A DNA stretch of 64,000 nucleotides from contig JAACJP010000001.1 of the NCBI GenBank assembly GCA_013368375.1, positions 62,001 through 126,000 on the forward strand, written 5' to 3'. Each line of letters starts with the position of its first letter. The first letter of the stretch is position 1. Made by a program: the position numbers and the translations under genes. This stretch comes from Tricholomella constricta (lineage: Eukaryota > Basidiomycota > Agaricomycetes > Agaricales > Lyophyllaceae). Positions 10,401 through 21,597 of the stretch are shown here, piece after piece. Below the pieces are notes generated by a model. That model did not search any database. It was not told the origin of the DNA and saw nothing but the letters and a program-made list of their open reading frames with translations.

Positions 10401-12215
10401 CACCCCTTCAGTTCGTGTCTTTGGGACTGGTGTCCTTGTCTGTTTTCTGACAATGCAGGAGTCACATTTTGCGGGTTTCGACAAGAGCAAAGGTGGCATA
10501 CCTGGGATGGTACTGTTCTTGGCCATCTTGGTAATGGTTTGGTAATTGGCATGGCCGAGTCGGCGGTGCCAGGATTCGAGATTGGGCACACATTGGGCAG
10601 ATAGAGTGTGGTCGGCGGATATAGATTGGAGTTTGAGGGAGTATAGATGTTGGTTAGGCATGAGGAGTCCGCCAGCGATGAATGCGCCAGTAGATCGGTC
10701 ATGGATTCGTACGCCTTCTTTGTCAAAGTGTGCCGTGGTGTCGGCAGTGACGGACAGTGCGCTTACGGAGATGAGGCGGACGGTTGAGTTGGGGACATAG
10801 AGGGCGTCTTCTAGGGTGATGGTGGCACCTTTCACAATGTGAAGGCGGATGGTGCCAATGCCTAGCGCGGCAATGGAAGATCCTCCAACGCCGGTGATGG
10901 ATCGTGAGGGAGTTGCTCTAAGTGTGAGGAAATCATTTTGATCCCGGGATATATGGATTGTGGCACCTGAATCAACATGGAAGGGATATTCGTCGATTGG
11001 GATTGGGGTACAGTGCTTCTGTTGGAGTGGCGTGATGATGGTGAAGGCGGAGTCATCGACCGGCTTGGAATGGGTGGTCCAGTCAATGGATGCTTGGGAG
11101 GGATTCTCTACCGCGAGCCATGCGGCCTCGCGAGACGGCGCCACTGGTCCTTGGGGGAGTGGAGAAGAGGCGGGGCCTGCGAATTCTGGCTTGATGCTGT
11201 CATGTCCTCCTCCTGCGATGTCATTGGGTGATACATACGTGATACACGCTTTTCTACTGCTGTTAATCCATGGGACAGGTATCTTTTCTTTGTCCTTCTT
11301 TGCGCCACTTTCGCCGCCTCCTCCTCCGGATCCGCTCTTTCCGGTCCCTCTTTGCTCAGCTCTGTGTGCGTTAATCGATTCAGTGATTGTCTTGCCTTCC
11401 ATACCTCCTCCTGGGCGGATACACCAACGCTTAGTGTGTGTTTTGCATGGTTTCTTTGCTGCGTAGCAGAGGGGGCAGCACGGGGCATCGGGTGCATGTC
11501 CGTGTGGGTGGTCAGTATCTTTGACGGCAAGGGCAGTGTCGCGAGAGTGCATTTGGTGTTTGGAGGACGAAAGGGTATCTTCATAGCCGAGGACTTTGAT
11601 AATGTGGCTGGAGGTGTAGGGATTTGTCTTGGTAGAGTTCGCTAGATCGTGGGAAAGGCTAGATTGAACATTGTCGAACGCTTTGTCATTCAAGCTGTTC
11701 AGGATCGCAATACACTTGAACAGATCTCGGTCAATAGTGCCCATGTCAAAAGCTGTGTCAATGAGTTTGCAGATGCTGGTAGCAGTATCTACGGTGGGAG
11801 TGTCGACAGAGCAGTAGGTAGATAAGGCTTCCCAAATCTTCGCAACTTGTTTGATGGGTCCCGCGCCTAGGCAGTGAGCTTTGACGTTCTCGTAGCATGC
11901 CTTGGCCTCTTTGGAAGGATCGATAAAGTCCAGGAGAGATTCATGGACAGCATGCTCGAGGGCGGCGACGGCTAGCGCGCCGTTGGTCACGTAGTTGCTG
12001 TAGGCGCATGGTTCGGTGCTGGGGTTGGGAGGAATGGTGAGGGGGCTGAACACGTACGTGAGGAGCCCATTCATCGATAAGAAGTTCCTAAAGTGCCTTT
12101 CCCAAGATTTGAAATCTGTCTTGTCTTTGTGTAAGATCTCGTCCGTCCACTGTGTGCGTATCGCCAGAGCGGGGACGGACAAGTTGTTGCCTTCAGTTGG
12201 TTGTATAGTACCCAT
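7424..12215 (-). pseudogene. Copia gag-pol polyprotein, disrupted
   Basis: ATG at 12215 (MGTIQPTEGN..) opens a frame running to a stop at 9123-9125. In order: a UBN2-type gag (about 12200-11000); a protease with DSGATIHIS near 10970; a GAG-pre-integrase zinc region (WHRRLGHANYQTITKM .. CDSCIVRK) and an integrase core with WIDLTGP, GHDGEL and VERMHCTL near 10600-10050; then an acidic linker. After the TAG the reverse transcriptase resumes (MGVYKLIPRSEVPQGHKVRK) and is cut by the solo LTR. It reappears at 8397-8131 (LYRMKQSGRIWNQTLNDF, AVHVDDFL) and ends with RNase H at 7876-7424 (GFTDSDWANC, GGYTWNL, AEYMA). The integrase D,D,E core is diverged. The element cannot encode a working polyprotein. 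Confidence 0.9.
8557..8913 (-). repeat. Solo LTR (gypsy family B) inserted in copia reverse transcriptase
   Basis: 357 bp, TGTTAGGACC to GGTCGTGACA on the plus strand, flanked by ATTCT on both sides (8552-8556 and 8914-8918). The same sequence family occurs at 60125-60454, directly upstream of a gypsy gag. Read on the minus strand it has a TATATAA box (around 8845), so that is the likely transcription direction. A GA-rich microsatellite lies near 8745-8785. It post-dates the copia insertion. Confidence 0.85.
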
Positions 12216-12409
12216 GGTATAGGATATTGTGTCGTCCAAGGGGGACGATGTGTTTGTGGTAGGGGGAAGTTTTGGAGACAAAGGGATTTGGGCGCGTCCG
12301 TTTCGATTAGATAATGACGCGTTGATAAGATCGGTTTCCGGATCGGAGTACGATCCGGGTTTCCGGTGCTGGTTGGAGATTCTGTAATTGTCAACACTTG
12401 TGTGTTCAA

Positions 12410-12424
12410 CGATAGCCCATAACC
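12410..12424 (-). other. Primer binding site of the copia element
   Basis: Immediately inside the 5' LTR the minus strand reads GGTTATGGGCTATCG. The start GGTTATGGGC matches the primer site of Drosophila copia, which is complementary to the anticodon-side of initiator methionine tRNA rather than its 3' end. The match is by memory of that site. Confidence 0.55.
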
Positions 12425-12695
12425 TGTTAGAATCTGTACCAGTAGACCGTAGATCAGACTAATAAGGGAAGAATGTAAGACTATACAACTATTAGTTATG
12501 ATCTTGTATAATAACGTAGCGAAGACTCACCCTCAGTCCAGTATAAATGACTGAGGGTCTGTGGTATGTACTGTAGGTATATATACATAAACTGTCCTTT
12601 GTGTGAGATAGATAAAGGGGAAAGATAGATAAAGAGACCGTGGTGGCCCGGGCCGATAACAAAGAGTGTCATCGGTGGCTCACCTAATTCCAACA
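12425..12695 (-). repeat. Copia 5' LTR, 271 bp
   Basis: TGTTAGAATC to AATTCCAACA on the plus strand, the shorter of the two LTRs; lacks the 57-bp internal duplication of the other copy. The right target duplication GTCTT follows at 12696-12700. Confidence 0.9.
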
Positions 12696-12700
12696 GTCTT

Positions 12701-13108
12701 GGGTAAGGTTTTATATAAGAAGCAGAGTAATGATAGGATATTCTACTCCTGTATTCGCACAATACTGTGACGCAAGAAATCCAAGTGCAGAGGACTCGAA
12801 CTTTCCCATGGTCTACAGGTGGTGGTACGAGAACAAGGAGTGGTCCCCTAAGCTCATTAGTTATGTGAAGTCCAATCGAAGGGGGCAACTTCAACATAAG
12901 TTATCCTCAAATAACTTGTGGTACATGAGGGGTCACACATGAAAAAATTACTTATGCTCACAGTCGAGGTGGCCAACAAAACTCAGGGTGCTGCGGGAGC
13001 AGGCACGGGAAGATGGGAAGAAACAGCACTGGGTGGAGGCAATTGTTTAGTCAGCCTCAGGCCCAATTTGGACATGTATTTTTGTAGCGAGGTAAGGCTA
13101 TGTAGTAA
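12701..13108. other. Intergenic, nothing recognised
   Basis: Short open frames only, no family resemblance and no tRNA-like fold by eye. Confidence 0.5.
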
Positions 13109-13768
13109 GGGCCTGCTGAGGAACCCGTCTAGGTTAGCCATTGGTTAAGTTAGAAGCTTTTAACTCACTCCAAAACAATCGGCCCAGTTAGCCTCTTAGT
13201 TAGTGTCTTTTGTCACTATTTGCCACATCGGACAATCAAAGAGATGATCACTGATCATCGCAAATGTTGTACTGCACTGAATCATGGTCACAACTTACCA
13301 CTCATTGGGGAGCCCACACGAAAAGCTCTCGGTTCAACAAAGCTGAAAGAAAAAGTATAAGAAGGCTGGTATTGTGATAGTGGTGATCAGTGCTGCAGTG
13401 CCAATTGCACACACCTCTGGCAGCCTACCTTGATAAGAAGCATATTTACACATCAAGTGTAATAGGGGAACACATTGATATGTCTTGATCATAACTGGGC
13501 AAAACTTGCATATCAATTATCTAATGTAGAGGGATGGTAGTATTGCAGCAGTGTGGATGAAAACGTGAGCGCACAGCAAGGAAATCACTGTTTTTCAAGT
13601 TCAGAGTAAGGCGATTAGATTGAATCAGGGCTGGAGATCTAACCAGCGTGACACCGACCTAACTTGACAGACTGCGTTAAGTTGAAACTTGACGTTAAGG
13701 CTCTAAAAAATCTGTTAGCAAGCTAAGCTAACCCCCCACCTAACTCAAACGGGTTCCCGAGCAGGCCC
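13109..13768. mobile_element. MITE with PIF/Harbinger-type ends, 660 bp
   Basis: Ends are inverted repeats: the left end reads GGGCCTGCTGAGGAACCCGT and the right end, reverse-complemented, GGGCCTGCTCGGGAACCCGT, followed by further weaker matches (about 30 bp in all). TAA flanks both sides (13106-13108 and 13769-13771). A 3-bp TAA/TTA target duplication with GGGCCTG-type termini is the hallmark of PIF/Harbinger (Tourist-like) elements. There is no coding region inside, so it is non-autonomous. A decayed transposase of that superfamily lies at 62-63.6 kb. Confidence 0.8.
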
Positions 13769-13771
13769 TAA

Positions 13772-14324
13772 TGAAAAAACATGTTGGGAGTGGGTGGCTG
13801 GGCGACTGAAAGATAAGGGCCCTGGAAACACTTCCCGGGGGAACATTAGTGAGTAAATCCCTGAGGATGAATAGAGAAAGCTTGGGCTAACCTAGAAGAG
13901 GGGAATTGATGTGAGGAAATCCCTGGAGATGTCTCACACGAAGCCAATCCATTTTCTATGGCGAAGGCTGAGCCCGAGGATTCATTAGTCATGATGAGTG
14001 GACACTCGACAATCTGCCTACGACACGGAGATGCGACCAATGTGTGCGCGTGTTGGTATGAACGCATGGAGGGCCCTTTGCGACTTTCGTTGGACTTGAG
14101 TAATAAACAAATATTTAAACTCGACAAGATATGACGATTGCAGTCTATATAAGGGCAATGTATCGCGCGGTCGCAATCGTTCAAATTTGCTGATGTACGC
14201 GTCCTAGGCCAACAGTTATTGCATCTTATTCCATTACATCTACTCTACATGCAACGAAGAGGTTCTTGTCCTGTCCATCGTCTGATTTTAGTGAGGCCGC
14301 CGAATACAACAGCCTTTCACTAGT
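13772..14324. other. Intergenic, downstream of SIN1
   Basis: No supported gene; a 112-codon minus-strand open frame (13846-14184) has no family resemblance and lacks splice context. Confidence 0.5.
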
Positions 14325-17294
14325 CTATCCAACCTGCCGACTCCGTCTTGACTTACTAACAGTTCCGGAGCGCTCTAAGGAAGCCTTGAGACTCTTGATT
14401 GTTTGCACAATCTCCCCTAAAATGTAACATCCAATCAACATTTAAAATTAGCAAGTGTCAATTTCCGTCACTCACCAGCAAGTCTTGGGCTCTCGGCCTC
14501 GAAGTCATATCTCTTATTGGCACCTCCGCGACTTAACACGAGCTTGAATACTGACGAGGTCTTCGCGGACTGCTGACAATCCGCGATGCTCTTGATGTGG
14601 TATGATGAGGTCTTGCCGCTATCAAATACTGCTTTCATGGCCTTATTTGTTGAGGGCATTATCTGGTAAGATGTTGATATTGTAATGAAGAAATGAACAT
14701 GGCTGGCACGAACATGAATATAGACACCGTCGATAGCCAGTGTACGCTCTTGGCGAGCAAGGAGCATTGGCGCTTTGCGGAATATGGTGTATTTCTGGAG
14801 AGGTAAGAGTTCCTATCCGATGACATCACATCGACTGAATACCCCACCTTGTAACCAGCCGCATAATCCGACAATGATGGGTACTGAACCTCTGGAGTAT
14901 CCGACATGCGCTTGAAGATCGATGCTAACAACCGCAGTCAATTCCGGCACTCATTACGAGGAGGTGGGAGCCATACCATTCGGATCCGTAGTCCGGCCTG
15001 TTCCCTTCAGTACATCGCCTCCAATCTGCGGTAACATGCTCCTTTTCACAAGCAGTAATTCACGCTTCCCTTGTAAACTTGCTACGGTGCGATCGAGTGG
15101 GATCAAAATGCTCATATCCGCCAGAAGGAGGGCATAATCGCTCGGATTTGAGAGCTTGCGTTTGCGGCACACGAGCTCAAGGGCTTCTTGCATGTACATT
15201 CCTGCTGACCTATAATGGATTTCACACCTTCAGTGAAGGCAATGCCACAACGATTGATGGAAGCATACACCGGGATTGTCGTGGATATGTGCACTGCGTC
15301 AGCGGTATCCGCTACCCTGATTCGCAAGAATATTTGGGGGCCATGACTGGAAGATGGCCCAAGGGAAGTTGATAGAGGCAGGGAGCCGAGGGTTGATCCA
15401 AACGCAGCGCTGCCGGGCGCGCCAGCAGTAAGACTGGGTCCCAGAATAGCAAGCTTCTCTGCCATCTTCGTCATTCGAGATGGAAGACGTTGGATCTTAG
15501 AGTCCAAGAGCTGGTTTTGTTGCACTGCGTTTGATGAGACGGCATGAATCAACCATGGAACGTGTATTAGAGCATACCTTGAGTAGGCGTGGCTTCCAAT
15601 ACGGCATACGCATCCGCATTGAACTTCGATATTCGCCCAAGTCGGTCGGGAGCTGCAAAGACCAAGTCAATGAGTGAAACCAAAGGTCGAGACTTTCACG
15701 TACGCGGGAAATCGTCGTCCACCTCTCCATCCTCCTCTGCGATCCTCATAATCCACCCCACAGCTGATACCTTCGTCTCCCACTTTGGATCATCCTCACC
15801 ACTCAATCCTTCGTCTAACTTCGGCAACCAAGCTTCTTTCCAGTACGTCCAGAGTGAGAAGCCAATCACCTCCTCCACTGTCGCATCTTTCCGCACATTC
15901 AGCTCCATCGGCTTCCCTCTTGGCTGCACCGCATGTGGGAAGTAGACAACAACGTCGACTGATGCACTCTCCCCACGCCCAGAAACAGTCGCATACATTT
16001 CCGAAAACGGATTGGATGACGCGTCTGCGGAGGCCAACATGGAGGACAACGGCGACTTGAGGGGAATTAGTGGTTGCACCTTCTTTCGCACAAAAAGCGT
16101 ATCAACGGGCGGCGGTGCCGAGGTCGACGGCGCGACTGGATTGCGGCTGTGAGACCCACTGGCTTCAAGCTTGCGATTTTCTTGTCTGCTCGGCGCAGGG
16201 GTAACCATTTCAAAAGTACCAGCAAGAGAGTCGACGATCCGTGGCCGCACATGACTTCCCGATGATTTCTCATCCTCGGAGACAGGGCTAAGACGAGACG
16301 CTGCTCTGGGACGCGTCTGAGACCAGGGCGAAGTAGGATCGGATGAGGTAGGAATAGAGCTGCCTGAGATGACAGATAACACGTCCGAATCTGAAATTAC
16401 AGCAGTCTGACCCGCTGAAAATCCACTGTATACCTGTTTAACAGACAGACCGAGTACGCTCTGAAAAAAAACTCACAAATCAAACTCATCGCCTTCCATG
16501 CTATTCACACTGGGAACATCATCGTCGAAATCCCCATCAGACGATGAATCCTCAGCAAGCGCAATTTCCTCGTCTGACGAAGAATCGAAGTTCAGATTCG
16601 ATGCTGGCAGGGGGCCAGGAGGGGCGCCACCCGGTCCTCTTCTTGCGGCCATCCTGACTCGTCGTCTTGCTTCCATTTCAGCTGCGCCTTTGAACTTGGG
16701 TATGAATTGCACGACTTTCTGCACTGGCACCTCCTCCGTTACAGATGGGCCCTGGATCTGAACGTTCAACGAGGCAGGCTCTGACGACTTCCCCTTCGTG
16801 AGCGACTTGACAAGTGGTGTGGTCGATGAGACAGGGACAGAACTCGATAGGGCATCTTGAACGGGAGCATTGGCGGAGATGAAGTTTTTGACTTCGAGTT
16901 CGCGCGGGGTACCGGAAAGACGTTTTGAAGTGGATGCCTTCTTGCCGTGCACGCGCATACCGAGCCCACCAGACCTTCCTCCCATGATTGTCTGGGTGTG
17001 TTTGAGGCGGGCGCCAGGGAAGCCTGAAGGGCGTTCTGCCTCGTCCTCGCTGACCTGTGGGCTGGAAGGCATGACGAGCTCAGGCCATCGTTCTGTGTCG
17101 GCTAGCGAAGCTGCAATGATAAACGGATTCGAATTATATGAAGGATCAAGTGTGATGAGACGAGGGCCGTAGATGTCCTCGACATCGCGCAGATAGGACA
17201 AGCGGAGACCGTGGATGAGATAGCTGTACGAAAGAGTGAGAAGGAGATGAACTGGGCGCTAGAATACGTACTCTGTGTCACTAATTAGAGACAT
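14325..17294 (-). CDS. SIN1: TORC2 subunit SIN1/AVO1 homologue, 10 exons
   Basis: Stress-activated MAP kinase interacting protein 1, an essential subunit of TOR complex 2 at the plasma membrane, where it presents AGC kinases. Exons: 17294-17272, 17223-16477, 16425-15704, 15652-15578, 15524-15269, 15209-14977, 14924-14848, 14794-14714, 14662-14476, 14416-14325; all introns are 48-59 nt and join in phase. The N-terminus MSLISDTDYLIHGLRLSYLR is the conserved Sin1 start. The CRIM domain (substrate binding) spans the end of exon 3 and exon 4, with ASSNPFSEMYATVSG, then VVVYFP and FSLWTYWKEAWLP. A Ras-binding-like domain follows (TTIPVSAGMYMQEALELVC) and a C-terminal PH domain (RQERTLAIDGVYIHIMPS .. 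SSVFKLVLS). Divergent from the hydrolase gene at 17420. The intron after exon 8 uses the unusual donor GTTCGT. Intact. Confidence 0.9.
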
Positions 17295-17419
17295 GGTAGC
17301 TATTAGTTCATGGCAAGCCCGTTGTACTTCGATATCGTTATGGTCGCAGTCTCGAGCGCTTGTTTACATTACCGGACGATGCCAAACTCATCGGAGCACT
17401 GCCCTTTCCTTTGCCCACC
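17295..17419. promoter_or_regulatory. Shared 125-bp divergent promoter, SIN1 / hydrolase
   Basis: Only 125 bp separate the two start codons; the region must hold both promoters and 5' leaders unless the hydrolase leader extends differently. No TATA box obvious. Confidence 0.5.
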
Positions 17420-18602
17420 ATGGATCTTCCGACGGCATTCGATTCCTCCACCTGTGTACGAAAGGGCCTTTGCCCAGTCACCCAACTCCGTGCACAAGGC
17501 CCCGAACTGCTCGAAAGCCATTCTTTGTACTACGAACAACATGGACGGGGAACCAAGTACAAGGTCGTATTCATCATGGGTCTGAACTCCAGTTCATTCT
17601 CGTGGGGACCACAAGTTCAGCATTTTGGACACTCGCTAGAACATTCAATACTGGTATTCGACAACAGGGGTGTAGGGCACTCGGGATATCCACGGGGGCC
17701 CTATTCGTGCGTGCCTTCACGCCGCGCCGAACGTTTCCACGATTAACATCTGGTTTAAAGTACAGCTGGGATGGCAGAAGATGCGATCGTACTGCTGGAC
17801 TTTCTTGGCTGGACCAGCGAACGTGATCTTCACATTGTCGGAATTAGCCTGGGAGGAATGATTGCACAAGGTAAAGGATGACGGACACTTACTGCGAGAC
17901 TATTCCTAATCATCTCCGACAGAACTCGCAACTAGAATCCCTAAAAGAATAGCTTCTCTGGTACTAGCAGTCTCAACTCCAGGTGGAAGGCCGTGGAACA
18001 ATCTCCCTCCAGTGCGGCCATACGTCTTACACTCCGTTAACCTTGACCCCTAATCTGACCCATTATATAGTGGAACGGGGTGTTGTCTCTCGCCCGACTC
18101 ATGTTTACGCCGGACGTTCTAAAGAAGGCTCCGATTGTTATGAATATGCTTTTCCCGGTTTCCTGGCTGGATTCAGTAGCGGAAGACGACCCTGCAGGCA
18201 GGACGAATCGTCAAATTCAAACAGAGGTGCGCGCCTAGATCATCCAAGCCAACACTGTGTCGATGTGTATGTCAGGCATTCCTTCGACGCGTAAGCCTGA
18301 CCAGCCCTCAACAACTCATGGGGCATATATCCCAAATGGCAGCCGGACTCACTCATCACTGCACACCTGATCGCCTTCGCTTCATCTCGAGCTCCATTCC
18401 CAAAGTCGTGATCGTGACTGGGGACGAGGACAACCTCGTGTCACCTCGGCACTCCTTGGAACTCAAGGAATCCATGCCAGAGGCCGAATTAGTTCAATGG
18501 ACGGAAACCGGACATGGAATACACGTTCAGCGCGCAAAAAGAATTAATGAGCTGCTTGAGAGGACCTTCAGGGAGGCCCAGGAGCGCTCTCGTAAGCCCT
18601 GA
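17420..18602 (+). CDS. Alpha/beta hydrolase, 5 exons
   Basis: Start chosen at CACCATGG, an excellent context. Exons 17420-17706, 17761-17870, 17923-18011, 18071-18226 and 18276-18602 give 322 aa. Alpha/beta hydrolase features in order: oxyanion region with VFIMGLNSSSFSW, DNRGVGHSG after strand 4, nucleophile elbow GISLGGM (Ser), acid in VIVTGDEDNLV (Asp), and ETGHGIHVQ with the catalytic His. Family length is usual (about 300 aa). The substrate cannot be told; related fungal proteins are annotated as epoxide-hydrolase- or lipase-like. No signal peptide. Followed on the opposite strand by the SEC14-like gene, only 77 bp away (convergent). Confidence 0.85.
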
Positions 18603-18679
18603 GTACACTGTCCTAGAAACCCGGCTTTCTATGTTTCCTCTCGACCAAATCTTTAGAATGGAAGAATGTATTACATGAA

Positions 18680-19751
18680 CTAATGTACAGCGTTCCCGGC
18701 CTGAAGCTTCTGGTCAACCTCCTCCTCTTTCTTCCACGGACCAGCATCGCTCAACGAACAGCCACCCGGACACTGGCACGTTCCACCAAACTCCTTGGGC
18801 AAATTCTCCGCTGGTATCTGCTGCAACAGGGTCTCCTGGTACCCGCTTCCCAAAATGCTGATCTTTGCAACAGTGACGGGGTCCAACCATGGCTTAACTA
18901 CGGACCAGACTGCGGAGAAAGCCCAGGGTGCGTTGATGATATAGAATTTGCCCATGGTTTCGGGATACCTGTCTTGGCTGATCGACGAAGCTTGCGAGAC
19001 GTAGTCTTTGACCTGGTAGAACTTCGAGACGGAGACGTTATAGAGGTCCAGAATGGTGCAGGATGTTTCGACGGGGTGACCGAAGGTCTTGGAGCATGCT
19101 GGGAAACGATCGATGGCGGATATCTCGTATTCCTTGACAAGCCGTTTGAGCTGTCGTTCCTGAGTTGTCGCCGCATAGAGTGCAGTGATGTCGAGCTGGC
19201 CTAGACGCTCGATGTAGATCGGTCGACCATCCTGATCACAAAGATGAGATGATGAAATACAGACGGATCGCGTCGTACTTTATCAGTTCTGTGATAGTAC
19301 TGGGGGTACCATTTGTCGACTTCGCGCTTCTCCGTGAATTCAAAATTCCTGGGGGTCTTGAGATGAGTTGAGCAGGACGTGTGTAGAATTAATTATCCTG
19401 ACTTGATGATATCATCGACGCCGTAGTCCTTCCTCCACTGCTCTGCAGCGATGAGCATCTCCTTCGCCTTGGCAAGATCGAACTTTCGCGCTCTCAAAAA
19501 TCTGCTATTAATTAGCGTCAAGCGAATAAAATGGAGAGCTGGAGCATCCACCTGAGCAAGAATGCATCGTCCATTCTCTCTTCGACAAAGATGCCTTCGG
19601 CGATCAGCTCTTTCTTGAAAGTCTCGAGGGTATGTAGCTGAACGACAGTAAGATTACCCAGCCTGCCAGGCGGAGGCTGATAGTTGGGATCGGTAACACC
19701 TGAAGGCATGGGGCTCGCGCTCGCAGCCTGAGGCGTGGCAGTTGCTGACAT
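18680..19751 (-). CDS. SEC14-like phosphatidylinositol transfer protein, paralogue 1
   Basis: Exons 19751-19552, 19501-19403, 19348-19279, 19231-18680; 306 aa. CRAL-TRIO N-terminal helix region ([16 protein letters not shown]) then lipid-binding CRAL-TRIO domain ([77 protein letters not shown]). Yeast Sec14 has about 304 residues, and the CRAL-TRIO order and end fit closely. It exchanges phosphatidylinositol and phosphatidylcholine at the Golgi. The neighbouring gene at 20010-21075 has the same four-exon structure with exons 2 and 3 of identical length (99 and 70 nt), so the pair arose by tandem duplication. The second intron uses the donor GTCAGG, unusual but in phase. Confidence 0.92.
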
Positions 19752-20009
19752 GGTGGTTGTAGATCAAGTTTGGTAGCACAGCAAGGATAAACTGACAAGC
19801 CTTCTTGCCTACCAGCCATAGCCCGAGGCTTCCTTTCTCTGTATACTGCTGGACAGCCATTCAAGCTCGAGGAACATTGAAGATTAGAGGGCGCAAGAGT
19901 CTGACACTCATGTCTGAGACAGCAATTCGTCTTTATTAATGCTACCTGCCACTAATGAGCGTCCCGGGTATATTTTGGGCCCAGCCAATCTTGAGCACGC
20001 CCTCATCTT

Positions 20010-21075
20010 CTACACCTCCCCATTCCCATTGGCGAGCGATCCTGTGTTCCAGGGGCCAGCATCGCTCAAAGAGCATCCACCTGGACAATGACATGTCCCA
20101 CCGAATTCCTTTGGCAAACTCTCCGGTGGTATCTGCTTGAGTAGTGTCGCCTTATACCCGCTCCCCAATATGTCCACCTTCGATACTGTGACCTCATCCA
20201 GCCACGGTTTTATGACAGCCCACACCGCCGAGAACGCCCACGGCGCGTTGATGATGTAGAACTTGCCCATGCATTCGGGGTACCTGTCCTGACCGATGGA
20301 TGCGGCTTGCATCACGTAGTTTTTAACGTGGTAAAAGTTGGAGAGGGAGACGTTATAGAGATCGAGAATGGTACAAGACGTTTCGACGGGGTGGCCGACA
20401 TCCTTGGAGGTTGCGGGAAGACGGTAAGCGATGAATCTTTCGTACTCGAAGACTAGGCGCTCTAGTAGGCGTTCTTGTGATGTGACTGCGTAAAGGGCTT
20501 TGATGTCGAGTTGACCTAGACGCTCGATGTAAACCGGTCGACCTTCCTATCAAAAGGACGATGTCAATTCCTGAGCCATTTGACGAGGACGACCTTCTTC
20601 ACCCTATCCGTCTTGTGGTAGTACTGCGGGTAGTACTTGTCGACTTCCTCCTTCTCCTTAAAGTCAAAGCTCCTGGTTGGATCGACATTAGTCGCAAGGC
20701 ACTTGCCAAGGGAGCACACGTACTTGTTGATGCTCTCGACCCCGAAAGTCTTTCTCCACTCCTCCGCAGCGATCAGCATCTCCTTCGCCTTGGCCACGTC
20801 GAACCTCCTCGCCCGGAGAAATCTGCAAAGAAGCAAGCTCGTGAGCGCGTTCGAAGCGTTAGGAGACAACGTCCTCACCGTAAAAGAAGAGCATCGTCCA
20901 TTCTCTCCTCCACGAATATGCCATCCTCAATCAGCTCCTTCTTGAATTTCTCCAGTGCATGCTGCTGTGTGACGGTGAGATTTCCTAGCCTTCCAGGAAG
21001 CGGCTTGTAATTTGGATCGGTGACCCCTGCGGGCATCGGACTCGCGCTGGCGGCTTCAAGGTGCGGGGTCGCCAT
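20010..21075 (-). CDS. SEC14-like phosphatidylinositol transfer protein, paralogue 2
   Basis: Exons 21075-20879, 20822-20724, 20672-20603, 20546-20010; 300 aa. Same domain order as its neighbour: EGIL-like helix region [19 protein letters not shown], then [72 protein letters not shown]. Intron positions match paralogue 1 exactly, while intron sequences have diverged. The C-terminal tail differs (NTGSLANGNGEV against a Lys/Glu-rich tail). One copy may keep the essential Golgi function and the other may have specialised; the sequence does not tell which. 258 bp of intergenic DNA lies between the two. Confidence 0.92.
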
Positions 21076-21597
21076 TAGAGCTGAAAAACTGGGTGGAGAT
21101 GATAGATGGATATTGTGCAGGTACGGTCACGAAAGTTACATTTGCCAATTTTCGCGATCATTTTCTTCAAGCTGTGATCGATTTCGGCCCGTGTGATTTT
21201 TACTTGCATGTATTTTCCCCTTCCCCCCTGTAATTTCGCAACGAAATTACTCCGCCGGCAGACAAGATGACATTGTACTGTTACAGATACTTAGTTCGTG
21301 TGCAATATCTACCAGGTAAATTGGGAAGAAAACCACAGCCCAATGCGAGTTGAGTCGCATTAGTTGATGATGTCGGTCGAAAGTCAGAATGTCGATGAGC
21401 GAGGGGTTAGAAGGATATAACGTAGAGAAGTTAAACGTCAGAAAGCGTAGGTATTGTGAGTTTCGGGGTCGTGCATGGCGCCGTAAAATACATGTCTGCG
21501 AGTTGAAGTGCAGATGGGTGGTTGTGGTTTAAGGATACAGACAGACAAGGAAGAACATGACAGCGTAAAACAGATGAGAAATAGATTCATAAAACGA
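21076..21597. other. Intergenic, upstream of SEC14-like 2 and downstream of EMG1
   Basis: No gene, RNA or repeat seen. Likely promoter and leader of the SEC14-like gene nearest 21075. Confidence 0.4.

Larger units (their letters stand above)
6903..12695 (-). mobile_element. Ty1/copia LTR retrotransposon, full length, decayed
   Basis: Bounded by two related LTRs (6903-7230 and 12425-12695), each starting TG and ending CA. The five bases before the first LTR (6898-6902) and after the second (12696-12700) are both GTCTT, an exact 5-bp target duplication. Total 5793 bp, transcribed leftwards. Gene order is gag, protease, integrase, reverse transcriptase, RNase H, which defines Ty1/copia. It is inactivated by a TAG at 9123-9125, frame breaks around 7880-8130 and a solo LTR at 8557-8913. 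Confidence 0.92.

Noticed and set aside
12730..13148. Open frames between the copia element and the MITE
   Set aside because: Short, with biased or random-looking composition, and one ends inside the MITE terminal repeat.
13846..14184. 112-codon minus-strand open frame
   Set aside because: No start context, splice context or family resemblance; in the spacer beyond the SIN1 stop.
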